Source: Paraphysomonas bandaiensis (Eukaryota > Chrysophyceae). From it: 64,000 nt of DNA. The notes beneath the pieces were generated by a model, which was given only the letters and a program-made list of their open reading frames with translations, searched no databases and had not been told where the DNA came from. Each line of letters opens with the position of its first letter. Within the stretch, counting starts at the first letter, position 1. This document shows, piece by piece, positions 22,955 through 34,858 of the stretch. The stretch is from assembly GCA_965644295.1 (NCBI GenBank), contig CBFFRP010000182.1, positions 62,001 through 126,000 of the forward strand. Direction: 5' to 3'. The position numbers were made by a program, and so were the translations under genes.

Positions 22955-25900
22955 TCATCCGTCAGTAAACTCCTCGTTCATCAACATTGGTGTAAGTGCC
23001 AACGTGCCTCGGCACTCTGTATTCAGGACGCAAGCTTCAAAAGTTTTCTCAAACCTACGATTCGATGACACTGCAAGTTCTGAGAGAGAGATTTCCATGA
23101 ACCCAACAAACCGAGGAGAATCCGATCCAGCCACAGCGCGAGCCACTTGAATTTTCACTGTCTTCCACGCAGCGGTTTCGGAGGAATAGCAATTTTCAAC
23201 GAGTATTTCAATCGGATCAAATAAAACCAGTGAAGTTTTATCTTGGTACATGCAGTTCGTTGACTCAATTTCAAGAGCACCACATGGTGACCACACACGA
23301 AGCAATATTGAATCAAGTACACGGGATGAAAACGTAAGACCACGAATTTCAGTTAGTTCTATAACCAGCTTCATACTATTTGGATCACGTGGCTTTCCCA
23401 CAAATTCAGTCATTCCAGCATTACTTGATCTCCGAAAGAAAGGCGAGTTCACATCATAACTTGCTTTAAGAGGACTAGTTGTGGAATTCACCTTCACTAT
23501 TTCCAGAGCAGGAGTTTTCGTTAAACTCTTTTCCGGAGAGATTTGTATCGAATCATCCACTAGAAGCACGTTTCTTACTTTTTCAATAGCTTGGTAGACA
23601 TCATTTTGAACATCAGCCAGCGTGTGAATAAAGTTGGTCTGCATTTTCTCGACATCATTATGAAATAGGGCTTTCGTTATATCGTCAGCACTTTCATCTG
23701 CAACGGTGAGGCACATTGCTTTGTTAGTCGGCAGCCAAGAAATATCAGAAGACTCGATACATCTTCGAACATACTGTTCCAGTCCATCATCATCATCCTT
23801 ATCTTGTTCCCAAATATATATGATGAAATATAGATAGTTCCACATATTATGTTCTGTAGTGATATGAGTCGCGAAACCTTCGGACGCCTTATCACGGTCA
23901 AAGATTTGCTTGTCAATACCACATATGAAACACGTTTCGAGAGTATCTCTCAGACGATCCATTTTAGCTAGGCGGAGCTCAGAAAATGTATCAACTGTGA
24001 TACCTCTGATCACATTGAGCAAGACAAACCGAATCGCAATGTCGAATGCAAAATAAAAATACCATTGGTTGTTGATTCGCTGAGTCATATCTTCGTTAAA
24101 GTCACCACTCCGACCATAACCTACGCAAAATTTGAAGCACGAATACAAGGATTTGCAGTCATCGGGATATGGCAGAGCTCCAGCCGAATTGAACTCCAGG
24201 AACTGTAATACAAGAATGATCAGAGAAATTTTTCTTACGAAGTCAACAACCTACCAAAATCATGGAAAAAATATACATCACAACTACACACAGCAAACAG
24301 GCCATCATAAGCTGCTTGATGGGAGTAAACACGGCGATGATAACATCACGTGCGTATGAATTTTTAACAGCTATATCCAAGAGCAGAAGTGTCAGAATAT
24401 AATCTAATCTTAAACTGGCAACTGCAAGTATAACGTATACAAAGTAGTACATAGTCAAGGGGTCAAGAGCGGTATAGATTACAGACATGACCACACCAAC
24501 ACCAGTGGCATAGTGAGTTATGTAATGTACAGGTGCCCTTACAACAAGGAAGAGGACAAGTGTGAATGATGAAAAGGTGATTTGCAGAGCGTTCAAAGTA
24601 TTTACAGCAGATCTGGCATAGGATGGAATGTCTGGATCTCCGCATGAAACTTCTGTTCCTTCACCCTCATCATCTTCTGGAGGCACATAATCTTTAAAGC
24701 ATTCGCTGCCATCATAAAAGACAAGTAATATCATGTTGATAGCACAGCATAAAGAAAACGTAATCCATGTGGCTCGATTCTGATTACGCTGCGTAAAAAC
24801 CTTGCTCACATATATTTCTTTCAAAAATTTCTGGTGTTTAAGTTCGGTGTAAATAACGGATGCTCTGCGATACATATCCAGCAGCTTCTTCTCCTGAGAC
24901 GACCTGTCAACATACTCGACAAAGTTAGCCTTTGAGGAGTCATTGAGGTCCCGGCATATAAACGGAACATTGAAAAATCGCCGTTGCAGCTCGCCACGCC
25001 ATACAATCTCAACGCTGGCTACATTTCCTCTAAGTTTTCGTTCTCCTTTTCTATTAAATATCTCCAGTTCATTGCGCAGTCCCGGCTTGAAATCACACAA
25101 CATTTGCAAAAGCACGAGACTTTCTGTCTGTAAAGACAATTCTATTTCTAACAGTTCCTCATCTTTGTTTTCATCTCCAGGATCAGGCTGTTGTGGATTA
25201 CATAAAACTTCAATAACATCAAGATGAATCACGCTCAGTATGCGTTCATAAACCGCAGTCTTTTGGCCTTGACCTTCTAGTAGTCCTTGAAATATGTCAA
25301 TCGCATTCTTTTTCAACTCTAACTCCGAGATAATATCGTCAGCTTTGTGCGATTGTGCACGAAGTTGATGATTTAAAATTTCCACAAGAGACGTATTCAA
25401 AGCGAAATGGTCCTGGTTTCCAGCACAAGGTCCCTGAATAACTTCTAGTACAGTTGCTCCAATAGCTAATCCAGCTTCATTAGAGGTTTGGCATGGGAGG
25501 CGATTCAGACATGCCATATAGGCAACCATATCATCTAGTAAATTTATCGAAGAAAATTTGCCTGCTTGTTCTCGCATTATATCCTGATTTGGAGTGTAGT
25601 GACCTTCGCACATTAGCTGCATAAACCTCACAGCAATAATATCACCAGGTATCTCAAGGTCGTCGTTTACATCAGGGTTAGACATTCCGTGCCAATCATG
25701 CCAGGATATTAGGTCTTGAATGATCTTACGCAACTCCAAAAAGAAAAACTCCGAGTCAACACTACAGAGATGTTTATACATCGTCTGCTGAACTTTGAGT
25801 GCACCGCCTTCTTTAAAAAGCATTGCAACTCCCAGTCTAATGCTCTCAAGTACCAACTCGTGGTCAATACCGGGAGAGATCAAGTCCAAACAAAGTGTCG

Positions 25901-28900
25901 TTACCCCGCAAGCATTCAGTGTTTTAACAATACTCTCACAAGCAATATCTTGCTCTTCTCCACCTTCATCGTCGCGCTGGTATATAGTCATTCCCCATAC
26001 ATCCTCAATCATAGTTCGAAATAATTTTATAATCCAAACAGCTGTTCTAGTATATCTCCCCGATAGACGTTTTTCTCTACCCGAGCTGTGTGTAACAATC
26101 TCTGAACCGCTTCTAATGTGATCCACTAGTTTCTTAATAAGTGGTTCATATCTCACTGTACTGGTTGACGTCCTGTCCGAAGTTGACGGTAGAGCGTTCA
26201 ATTTAGCCAAAAATAAACCAGTTTCACGCTTTATTTCTTCCTGAACAATAGGGCTCGAATTAATGTACTCCAGAAATTGAGCTATGGTTGACTTGACTCT
26301 GTCCTCATCTAACTCGTTTCTGATACAGATCCTATCTGTCGGAAGCATGCGGGGAGAAACGATGTCATCCTGCAGTGGTTGTCCTTTCGCCTTCGACAAT
26401 GCCTCCAGAGCCCCATAAAAATAGGTCTTATGTTTTGTACTCAGAAGTGGAGAGTTCATTTCATAAACTGTTTTAATATATGAGAAGAGATCATTTATGA
26501 TACCATCAATTTGAGAAAGCGTAAAACTGAATGTGCTCTTCTTCCCACCTAAAGTCAATGAATATTCTCGTCTAAAGGAAACGGGTTCAAAATACATCTT
26601 AAAGAAGCCACATGTTAGCATCGCACAGACCACGATAAATTCTAATCTTTGACGTGAGCTTGTTGGAGCATCCCAACCGTTAGCTTGAACTTGAGCGAGT
26701 TCACGTCTTGCTGTGGAAAGAACTTCCTTGCAGTATGCCATTAGCTTCCACACTTGATCATATTGTGCTAGCCCGGGAATACGCATTTCAACATCCAGTA
26801 CACCGTTATATAGAAACAACCCCGTTCGAATTTTTATTAGTAGTATACACTGAGGGTCTAATATAGCATCAATGACATCAACAAATGGAAACATAGCCTG
26901 AACTTTTGTCTCAATCGTGGTTACATTATAAACACCTATAGTACATCCATCAAGAGTTCGAAGAAGTTCGATGTGATATGCCAATTCGGCGGCAATGTCA
27001 TCGCAAGACACATCGTGTTTGTGTAAGTACGGCTGCATCAGCTTTACCTTCTTCGAATATTCAAAATGCGTTACTGGGCAAAAATATACTAGTATCTTTT
27101 TTTGACGGAGTGGAGACGATATTTGCTTGACGATTTCGTATTGGTTCTCCAGTATATTTTTTCCACCCGCAGATGTTATCGAGCTCAAAAGCGATAAATA
27201 CTGAGGAAAACGTCCTAACTTTGAGATATTCTCGGCAAAATCAGCAATATAGAAGGCCGGCACTCGTCGCATTAAGGATTCATTTTCCATGAAAATAGAT
27301 TTAACAACTTTGTGACTACTTATACCCTTATCAACAGAGCTGAGAAAAAAATCCAGCTGCTCGAACAGTTGTTCCTGATTTACAGGGTTCTTGAATGCAT
27401 ACCAGAACAGCAAATCGTTACATGCAGCCATAATAGCTACGGTATTGCGGTTGGATGAAGACATTGAGTTATCATTCAAAGCCATTGATAGCTTACTTAA
27501 CAGTTTCCAGCAAACATCCCAGCACCCGAAGTTGCGCAACAAACACTGCATCTCCAAGTCTTCTTCGTAATCATAATCAAATTCCAAAACGTCACGTCGC
27601 ACTCGGCAATTAGTTTTCAACGTGTCCAATATCGAGCAACATTTAGAGGATATTTCCTTGTCTTTGTCCTGGGTCCCATTACCCCACAACGCGAATGTTT
27701 CTATGAAGCGATCCAACTGTAAAATAATCGAATTTACTAATCTATACTGCGACTCTCTAGATGGAGAGCACAGCAATTGGACACTGGAACAATTAGACAA
27801 CATTATCGAAGTTCTCGTATGGTGTGCCATAAGCAGATCTAACACACTCTGCACAAGACTAGGATTTACATACATGAGAAGATCGAGTAAATAGTTATCA
27901 TATTCATTGTTGCTGACACTCAATTCATTTGCTTGTGCCAACACGGTAGAAAACACATCGATTGCCTTCTTTTCACATCCAGGAGTGATGGTAAAGGCGG
28001 CGTTTCCTCCACACCACTGATAAAATCCACGCAGAAGTAAAGTTAAATTCCGATTGTCCACTAGTCTCTGTACAGAGAATAAGGTATCAACCATCTCAAC
28101 CATAGTACTCAGCTCATGCGCAGGCGCTGTTCGGTACCTGGCAGGAAGACGCCATTTCTCTTTTTCATCAATATCATCAGGTTCTTTAGGCTTCAATGCC
28201 CTCGCCGCACGAATTATGCGAAGAAGACGCAGCATTCGCAAAACACGTAAACTTGACGAGAAATCACCAAAAGAACCCAACACATCCTGACTCGAAAGTA
28301 GAGCAATATCCAACACAACGACAAATATGTCCAACTGAACATATGGGTCATAAAAGAACTTTGACCAATTCTTGCGTACGAAATTGTGACAATACCCTCT
28401 TAGAGTGACTTCCGCAAGAAATATAAACCCAACTACAATATTAGTGATTAAAAATTCTATACCTTCAAGATTATATGCGATCTGGACAAGAGTAATAATT
28501 GCAGAAATAATGACCAGTAGAAGTATCAATACAAGCTCTGTTGTAGACTCCAGGAACAAAAGCACTGTCTTCTGCCAATATGGGACGACATTTCTTAAAT
28601 TTTCTAAACGTCCAAGTGCTGACTTCTGACGCGACAACTCAGCTGCACTCATGAACTCCTTCCTATCGATATCATGATTCTTCCTATTAAGTGCCGTCAT
28701 AATCGGAACAATGACATCATTCAGCATCTCTATCGATCCATAGAAGTGCAAGTCAACCAGTTTGTGAAGAATTGAAACGATGCTGAGTGAATGAGCCTCC
28801 CACGGCCCACCATCCGTCTTGATATGCTTCAAATGATTAGACAAGAACTGCTGCAAAATTGCAAATCGATAAAGTCTTTCACCATCAACAGAGGCTACAA

Positions 28901-31736
28901 TGTTTGCTTCATTTAAACATGAAAATACTCTTGACAAGTACGGTAATCTCTGCGTCGACTCAGATTCTCGGTCTACATAGAGTGATTGAATCAAGTTTGA
29001 AACCGCACGTATCAGATTAGAAGTACCGGCAGTTTTATTACCCATAGATACATTGAGCAATATTGCAATTAAATAATCGTATGGGTATAGCTTTTCCATT
29101 TCTGAAATTCCCATATAATTTCTATCCAAACATATTTCAGCAGCTAAAAAAATTTGGCCAGTAAAATAGTCGAGTACGGCTTCCTTATTGGCCACTGTAA
29201 CATTTACATCATTCAACTTTGTCGACTCCTTAAATGACGACTGATTCAGCACCGACCGCTTCCTCAATTTCGACGAATCTAGAAACGAAGCTGATCGACT
29301 GCGTTTAATAACGGGACCAGTTGGCTTTGTAATATTAGTTGTGATTGAGCTTAACGAGCCAGATACTGCAGCGAAATTGCGTTTTGCCCGGTTAGATCTT
29401 GCAAACTCGGAGAGGGGCACATACTCCTTTCCAAACAACCTCTGAGGAGTTAAATCGCTGTTTTCGGTCCTCCAGGTAATAGTGAGCTCTGGTATTCCTT
29501 CAGTAAGAATTTCGACACCAAGCATGATGACATCATCATACTTCGAGGGAATGTAAATGGATGGGAAAAAGAATTCTCTGTCATAATCTAAACGTGTTCT
29601 TTTGGAGCAATTCACTTTCATAAAGATCTTGTCCAAAACAGGAAATATGGAGTCCATCACATAACCCTGATTTCTGCTTATCGCATGGCCAGAGCAAGAG
29701 CAGAACGACTTTAACATTGTGAAGTACATGCTCTTCATGTTCGACTTTGGGTTACAAATTTGGTCCGTAAAAATGGTCACTTCATCCGCACCGATATGCT
29801 CAGTCTGGAGCTCCAAGTTGTCACTTAGCATTTCCTTCACAACTTCAGCAGCAATGTGCTCTACACCCACCCATCCTAATACAACATGCATGTGTCCGGC
29901 AACATAAATTTGATTCAAAGTGTGCCTTTTCACACACTGCAGCAAAAGCCGCAACAGCATCGACGACACTTGGGATGCCATTTTCAGAAGATTTCTACGG
30001 CATTCATCGAAGTCCAAATCAAAATCATGTTCATCATCACTGTTATCACGTTTATCTTCATCTGAATTACTATTGTCCGGCTTGACAAGGGGTAGCAGTG
30101 AATTCAGTAGTAACAAGATAATTCCTATTGTTCCTTGCTCGCGAAACATGTTTTGTCTCCGCTCAATGACAACATCATCACGGACACACTCTCCAAACTC
30201 ATTCACAACGTCGTCACTGTCGGCATCAACGTCCACATCTTCGACGATGTCAGAAATTGCGTATCCCTTGAGATATTCAATGCATTGTCCGATAACCTTG
30301 TAAAACTCTTTGTCTTTTGCTACATTTAATGAAGGCCATAGCCTCTCCGTGTCCATTTCAGTCGGGTCCATATCGTGGAAGTCCTCCATCGCATTCAAGT
30401 ATTCTTTCAGAAAGTTTCGAATGGTACAGCCGACGTACACATCAAGTGGAAGATTTGCTTGTGTTCCTGTCTTGTTACGTTCCACCTTTTCTGCGTCGTA
30501 CCGAGATATGAACAAATATATCGCATTAGACTTCTGATAAGTGCATTGGCATTGGTAGTGGGATATGTTGGCCACTTCTCGCAGTTCTCCTCTCTCAAGA
30601 TACACATGACTATGACTTATTTGAACCGCTTTCTTATCCTCAAGAAAAGCTTTGGTGCTATGAAGTACATGGAATGAGAGCAAAGTGCCTTTATTCGAGG
30701 GTTTGGTGGCCACAGTGAACTTGTGCTTCCCGTCGTCATCGATCTCCACGCACATATACTTCCCAGTGTTGACATGCTTAAGTCTCACAACATCAGCTTT
30801 CCATTGAACTAGTCCACCACTTATTATCGCTTTGGTTTCTATAACCCACAAAGAATTGCTGCTGACCTCCTTCTCAATGGGCTCCAATACAATTTCACCC
30901 TCCTCCGACAACTCCATTATACTATCGTCTTCACTGACTATATCCGGCATGTCAGAGCCATGGGGACATATGATTGGTGGACGCTGGAACACACTAAGCA
31001 CAGAGAGGGTTTCTGGGTCGGACATGTATACCAACTCAGACGCGTGGATAGCACTCGAATCAGTTGTATCGAGAGCACTCTGAAAGATATTCAACAGCCA
31101 GCAGGTCGCTTCCATGGATGAATTAACCTCCCTCAAGGAACTGGAGTACCCTGACTCTGCACAATGTAAATATTCACTCGGGTTACGTTCGGACACCCGG
31201 AACTTGATCTCTGAGTTGGAATGGACTTGGTCGCCCTGTTGGTTAATTTTGAATTGTGGCTCAATCACCATCCAAGAGTCCAAGCTTCCGGTCGGGTGCA
31301 AGTTTACTTTTATATTCGCTCGTTCCTGCTCGGCAATCTCGGTCCCAATAACCGTAATATATTTTTTAGACTTCAAGTGGAGAAGCTGCACGGCATCACC
31401 GAAGTGTATTGCGGATCCAAATTTCAGGCGCATATACTGCTCATTCAACACGTCTTCATTAGCTAGACCTCGCCTAAGTGCTTCAAGGTGTCTTGTCGAA
31501 CTACTATCATTGATTTCTCCTTCACTTGTATTCATCTCAAGTTCAGTTAAGAATTCATCAAGTTCAAGTGCAGCAGAGTATTGTCGTGGTAAGCATATCT
31601 GAAATAAATTATCCTCAAATGATTCCATCTTTCCAACAACAAGATCATCTCCTAATATCCCCTCTGCACATATATAACTCTTTAGTTTAACATTCTTAAG
31701 GGTTACAATATCTCCAAATCTGAGTGTATTAGACAT
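22955..31736 (-). CDS. IP3-receptor-like Ca2+ channel with internal voltage-sensor domain
   Basis: Two exons (24255-31736 and 22955-24202, 52-nt intron); 2909 aa, slightly longer than animal IP3 receptors (about 2700). N-terminal Ins145/MIR beta-trefoil region at residues 1-400 (LRFGDIVTLKNVKLKSYICA; FGDAVQLLHLKSKKYITV; VVRLKHVNTGKYMCVEI), then RIH-type helical repeats. A four-helix voltage-sensor domain sits at about 1062-1182. The RIH-associated block VIQGPCAGNQDHFALNTSLV is near 2100, and the C-terminal channel starts near 2320. The pore reads FCVGYGRSGDFNED where IP3R/RyR have GGGxGD. S6 is LLNVIRGITVDTFSELR, followed by the IP3R zinc-finger linker TCFICGIDKQIFD...HITTEHNMWNYLYF. The last 200 aa contain a beta-rich, possibly C2-like segment. 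It probably releases Ca2+ from an internal store, gated by ligand and perhaps voltage. Confidence 0.93.
28191..28553 (-). other. Voltage-sensor domain inside the IP3R-like channel
   Basis: Residues about 1062-1182 of the channel, within one uninterrupted exon. S1: ELVLILLLVIISAIITLVQI. S2: TNIVVGFIFLAEVTLRGY, with the acidic residue and the following basic residue typical of voltage sensors. S3: YVQLDIFVVVLDIALL, with the conserved Asp. S4: LRVLRMLRLLRIIRAARALK, with Arg at every third position (six Arg plus a final Lys). The block between S2 and S3 (RKNWSKFFYDPYVQLDIFVVVLD) resembles Cav/Nav-type sensors. No pore helices S5-S6 follow; instead the RIH-type helical region resumes (NRNLTLLLRGFYQWCGG). 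It is therefore a four-helix sensor module and not a second complete channel. Confidence 0.9.
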
Positions 31737-33314
31737 TTTAAAAGATCGAATATAATTAAATATTCGTTAATATAAGAGTTAACTAAGATAAGAGTGATAT
31801 CATTGACAAGGAGCCCAATGAACACCAATAAAAGGCTAATGAAATATCAAATCATATCACTTATGATCCATTACTTGCTAATAACATCAATGATGATGTT
31901 TATATAGTCTCTGCCCTCTACGTTTCCTGGACACTGTCATAAGGTGAATGATATAAGGGCTCATTGTACTGGTCGTATGGTATATATGTATATATATATG
32001 TACATGCTTATGTATATAGATATACGCAAATACACGTACCGTAATGTATGAAATGTAACGAAACGAAGTCCCGAAATGGTGAAGTATTTTGGACAATACT
32101 GGTCCGATATACGGATCCCATATGTGGGATTAGATGAAATCTGCTGTTTCTGGGAATACTGCTCGTAAAAACCACCCTTTTCATATATTTATGAAATATG
32201 TTGAATATCAAAAAACATAATATACCTAAAAACCATGGATTTCTATATTCCACACAGATACGTCAATGGACATGCCATATCTATGTGGACTTGTGACTCA
32301 ACGGCTTGCTGTATGTTTTCTTTAGATAGGACGAGTTCTTGGCGCTCTGATGTGATGCTCATGTATTCGTTACATGAAAATGCTTTGATGCCATTGTAAT
32401 CATTTCGGGGTGCAGTGAGAATGGAATCCTGCTCCACACTCCATGACTTATATATGTTCTACATGCAACATATATGGATTGGGACTGTTATATTTGTGTG
32501 TAAGTTCTGTCATACGAACCATTGTATCATGCTGTAATATTTGAGGCACTAATATATTTGCTCAATGTGGTGCCGTTTCAATGGTCAGATGTGCTCAAAT
32601 AAGTCTTATATGTTGGACTCGGGCGACTAAACACCAGCATCCACGACACATGATTTAAGGTCGTATATGTATTTGAAAAATGATACAATATACAATTTAT
32701 GTAGTCGCAGTCGGTTGTTGTAACATGATTACTTTGTAATTTCTATATATGAGTGTCATTTTATTCACTGCAATCTTACTAGCAAAGAGCTTATTGCTAC
32801 TCAATACTGATCAATGATCAATAAGGTATATATGTATATGAAATCATTTTCTATTTTCACTGAGTAATACTAGGAGAGCCTGGGGACTGGAAGCCAATAA
32901 CCTCACCATTTGAGTGGCTCTTTAGGTTTCTACTTCCTACCTTTCCTTTGGCCATTTACTAAGTAGTTAGGTGTACCTCAAGCAAACTATTATTAATATC
33001 TGTAACCAATCATTAGTTCGTATGATGTTATTAAACACTACTGCATTCTTCAATTAAAGGTAATAATTCAAATACCTTAGAACCTTAGGAATACAGCTTT
33101 TAACTGCTTAAGAACTACGAAACAGCAAAACTCAACTTAAATATTAAATACTACGACAATTATGACTATCGTGCTACCTTCACAAAAACTGGCGGCGAAT
33201 AAATAGCTTCGATAATATTAGTTCATGCACTCATTAATATCTTAGTTAAAGAAGAAAACGAGTTCAATTTTTCTCTAAGTCATACAGTAAACGGAATTTA
33301 CACACCAACTCAAT
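31737..33314. other. Intergenic with LTR-like remnant
   Basis: 1.6 kb between the channel start and the NDK-like gene. The stretch 33000-33170 (ACAGCTTTTAACTGCTTAAG, then ACGAAACAGCAAAACTCAAC) resembles 22600-22640 and is probably part of the same decayed LTR family. The remainder shows no coding signal. Confidence 0.5.
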
Positions 33315-34267
33315 TTAAGCGTTGAGCTCAACAGCCTTGGCAATGCAAGCATCGCAGTCCATATCCTCCAGAGAGTCAAATAGAGACTTTCCCTTAACCT
33401 GGGGATCAACGCTCCATTCCTTGATGGTCTCAGCAGTAATTCCAGCTGCAAGGAGCTTGGCTCCGAAGGAGTCATTCTCAAGGTCGCCCTTGAGCCAGTT
33501 CATGCGCTCGGCGAGGGCTTCGAAAGGAGAGGCGCTAGCATGGACACCATTGTCACCAGTGTTAGGGACCTCAGAAAGGCCGAGAGACTGCCAGTTAGCG
33601 AGAATCTTGCCACGGATGGACTCGGCAGGAGCGTCAGCGGGGTCGGTAGGGCCAAGAACCTTTCCACGGAAGTCAGCCCAGGAGAGGTTGGAGGAGTTCC
33701 ATTCAACAACGTAGTAGTGGATAGAAGTGCCAGGGGCGACGAACTTGGAGCGCATGCTCATGAAAAAGCCGTTGAACACATAAATAGCGTCCTTGCCCTC
33801 AATGGTATCGATGAGGCCGCAGTAGAACCCGCCACCAAACTTGATGAGCTTGTCGGCCTTCTTGGCCTTGGCCCAAGCAGCGTCAAGGGCATCAGCATCA
33901 ATCTCCAAGTATGCGCATGCATCAAGAGCATTGTAGACCTTGTTCTGGGCAAGGGCATCTCCCCAGCTCACTCCAAATTTGGCCTCGAACTTATCAGCAG
34001 GGATAGGAAGCTGAACAGGTTTCAAGAGGGTGGCTGTTGAAAAAAGAATAAGTGACACACTTTGACATAACACCAAAAAACCTTACCCTTGGAGGCAATG
34101 GCGTAGTAATGCTGATCAATAAGCATGCCGTCATTGATCTGCTGACCAGTGAGCTCACCCTCGCTGAGGATGGTGATACCTCTGGAGTTGAGCTCCTCGG
34201 TGACAAGGGCCTGAGTAGCCGGGGTATTGGCGTGGGGCTTGATGAAAACAAAAGCACTGTTATCCAT
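33315..34267 (-). CDS. Nucleoside-diphosphate-kinase-like protein, extended
   Basis: Two exons (34087-34267 and 33315-34033, 53-nt intron); 299 aa. It starts DNSAFVFIKPHANTPATQAL, matching the NDK beta-1 strand 'TFIMIKPDGV', and later carries DNGVHASASPFEALAERMNW, equivalent to the NDK active-site segment 'NxxHGSDSxxSAxxEI', with the catalytic His present. Between them is a roughly 150-residue insertion (FEAKFGVSWGDALAQNKVYN...), so the protein is about twice the usual 150-aa NDK. NDKs transfer phosphate from ATP to NDPs through phospho-His. KPHA in place of KPDG and the insertion make activity uncertain. I recall similar long NDK-like proteins from stramenopiles, but from memory only. Codon use is strongly GC-ending, like RPS12, suggesting high expression. 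Confidence 0.72.
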
Positions 34268-34858
34268 TTGTTGTATTGTACTTGTGACGACGAGAGGGTT
34301 GTAAAGATGCAGCTAGAGCCTCTCTAAACACACGTAACTATCACCCACACAGTACCACTCCAGTAAAAAATATGTGTGGCTGCCAAAAGAAATCAGAAAT
34401 ACAGGGAATACCTTTCGACTACATGGAAGGTCTTACATAAAAAACCAAAAATGTATAAAATTATCCCCCAAAACCATATAAAAATTACAATTTCTGCTGA
34501 AAAACAATAAAATAAATCATACACTACAACAAAAGTACTAGTGTACCTACATATCTACAATTTTTTTTTGTATTTTGTATTTTTTACAAAAATTCCAGAA
34601 GGATAAAAAAGCGATAAAAATACGTGGAAAGACACATCCAGAATAACAATTTTGAAGATATTTGAGCGAAAAAGTCTTATAACCACAAGTTTAAGTTCCA
34701 TCATATATATATATATATATATATATTGCACTATAGTTTCCATAGAGTTCAATATATCCATAATGATATCTATACTAATGGTGTATGGTTATCATGAGAA
34801 TAGATGAACCAATACGCTATAGGAATCGTATTGGTATTGTAATGTAAAGGGGTTTGGT
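34268..34858. other. Divergent intergenic region
   Basis: About 590 bases between the NDK-like gene and the orphan gene. A TA dinucleotide run lies at about 34702-34726. Contains many A/T homopolymers; no gene. Confidence 0.5.

Noticed and set aside
24243-31736. Short plus-strand frames across the IP3R-like gene
   Set aside because: They lie antisense to a long conserved coding exon and encode nothing recognisable.
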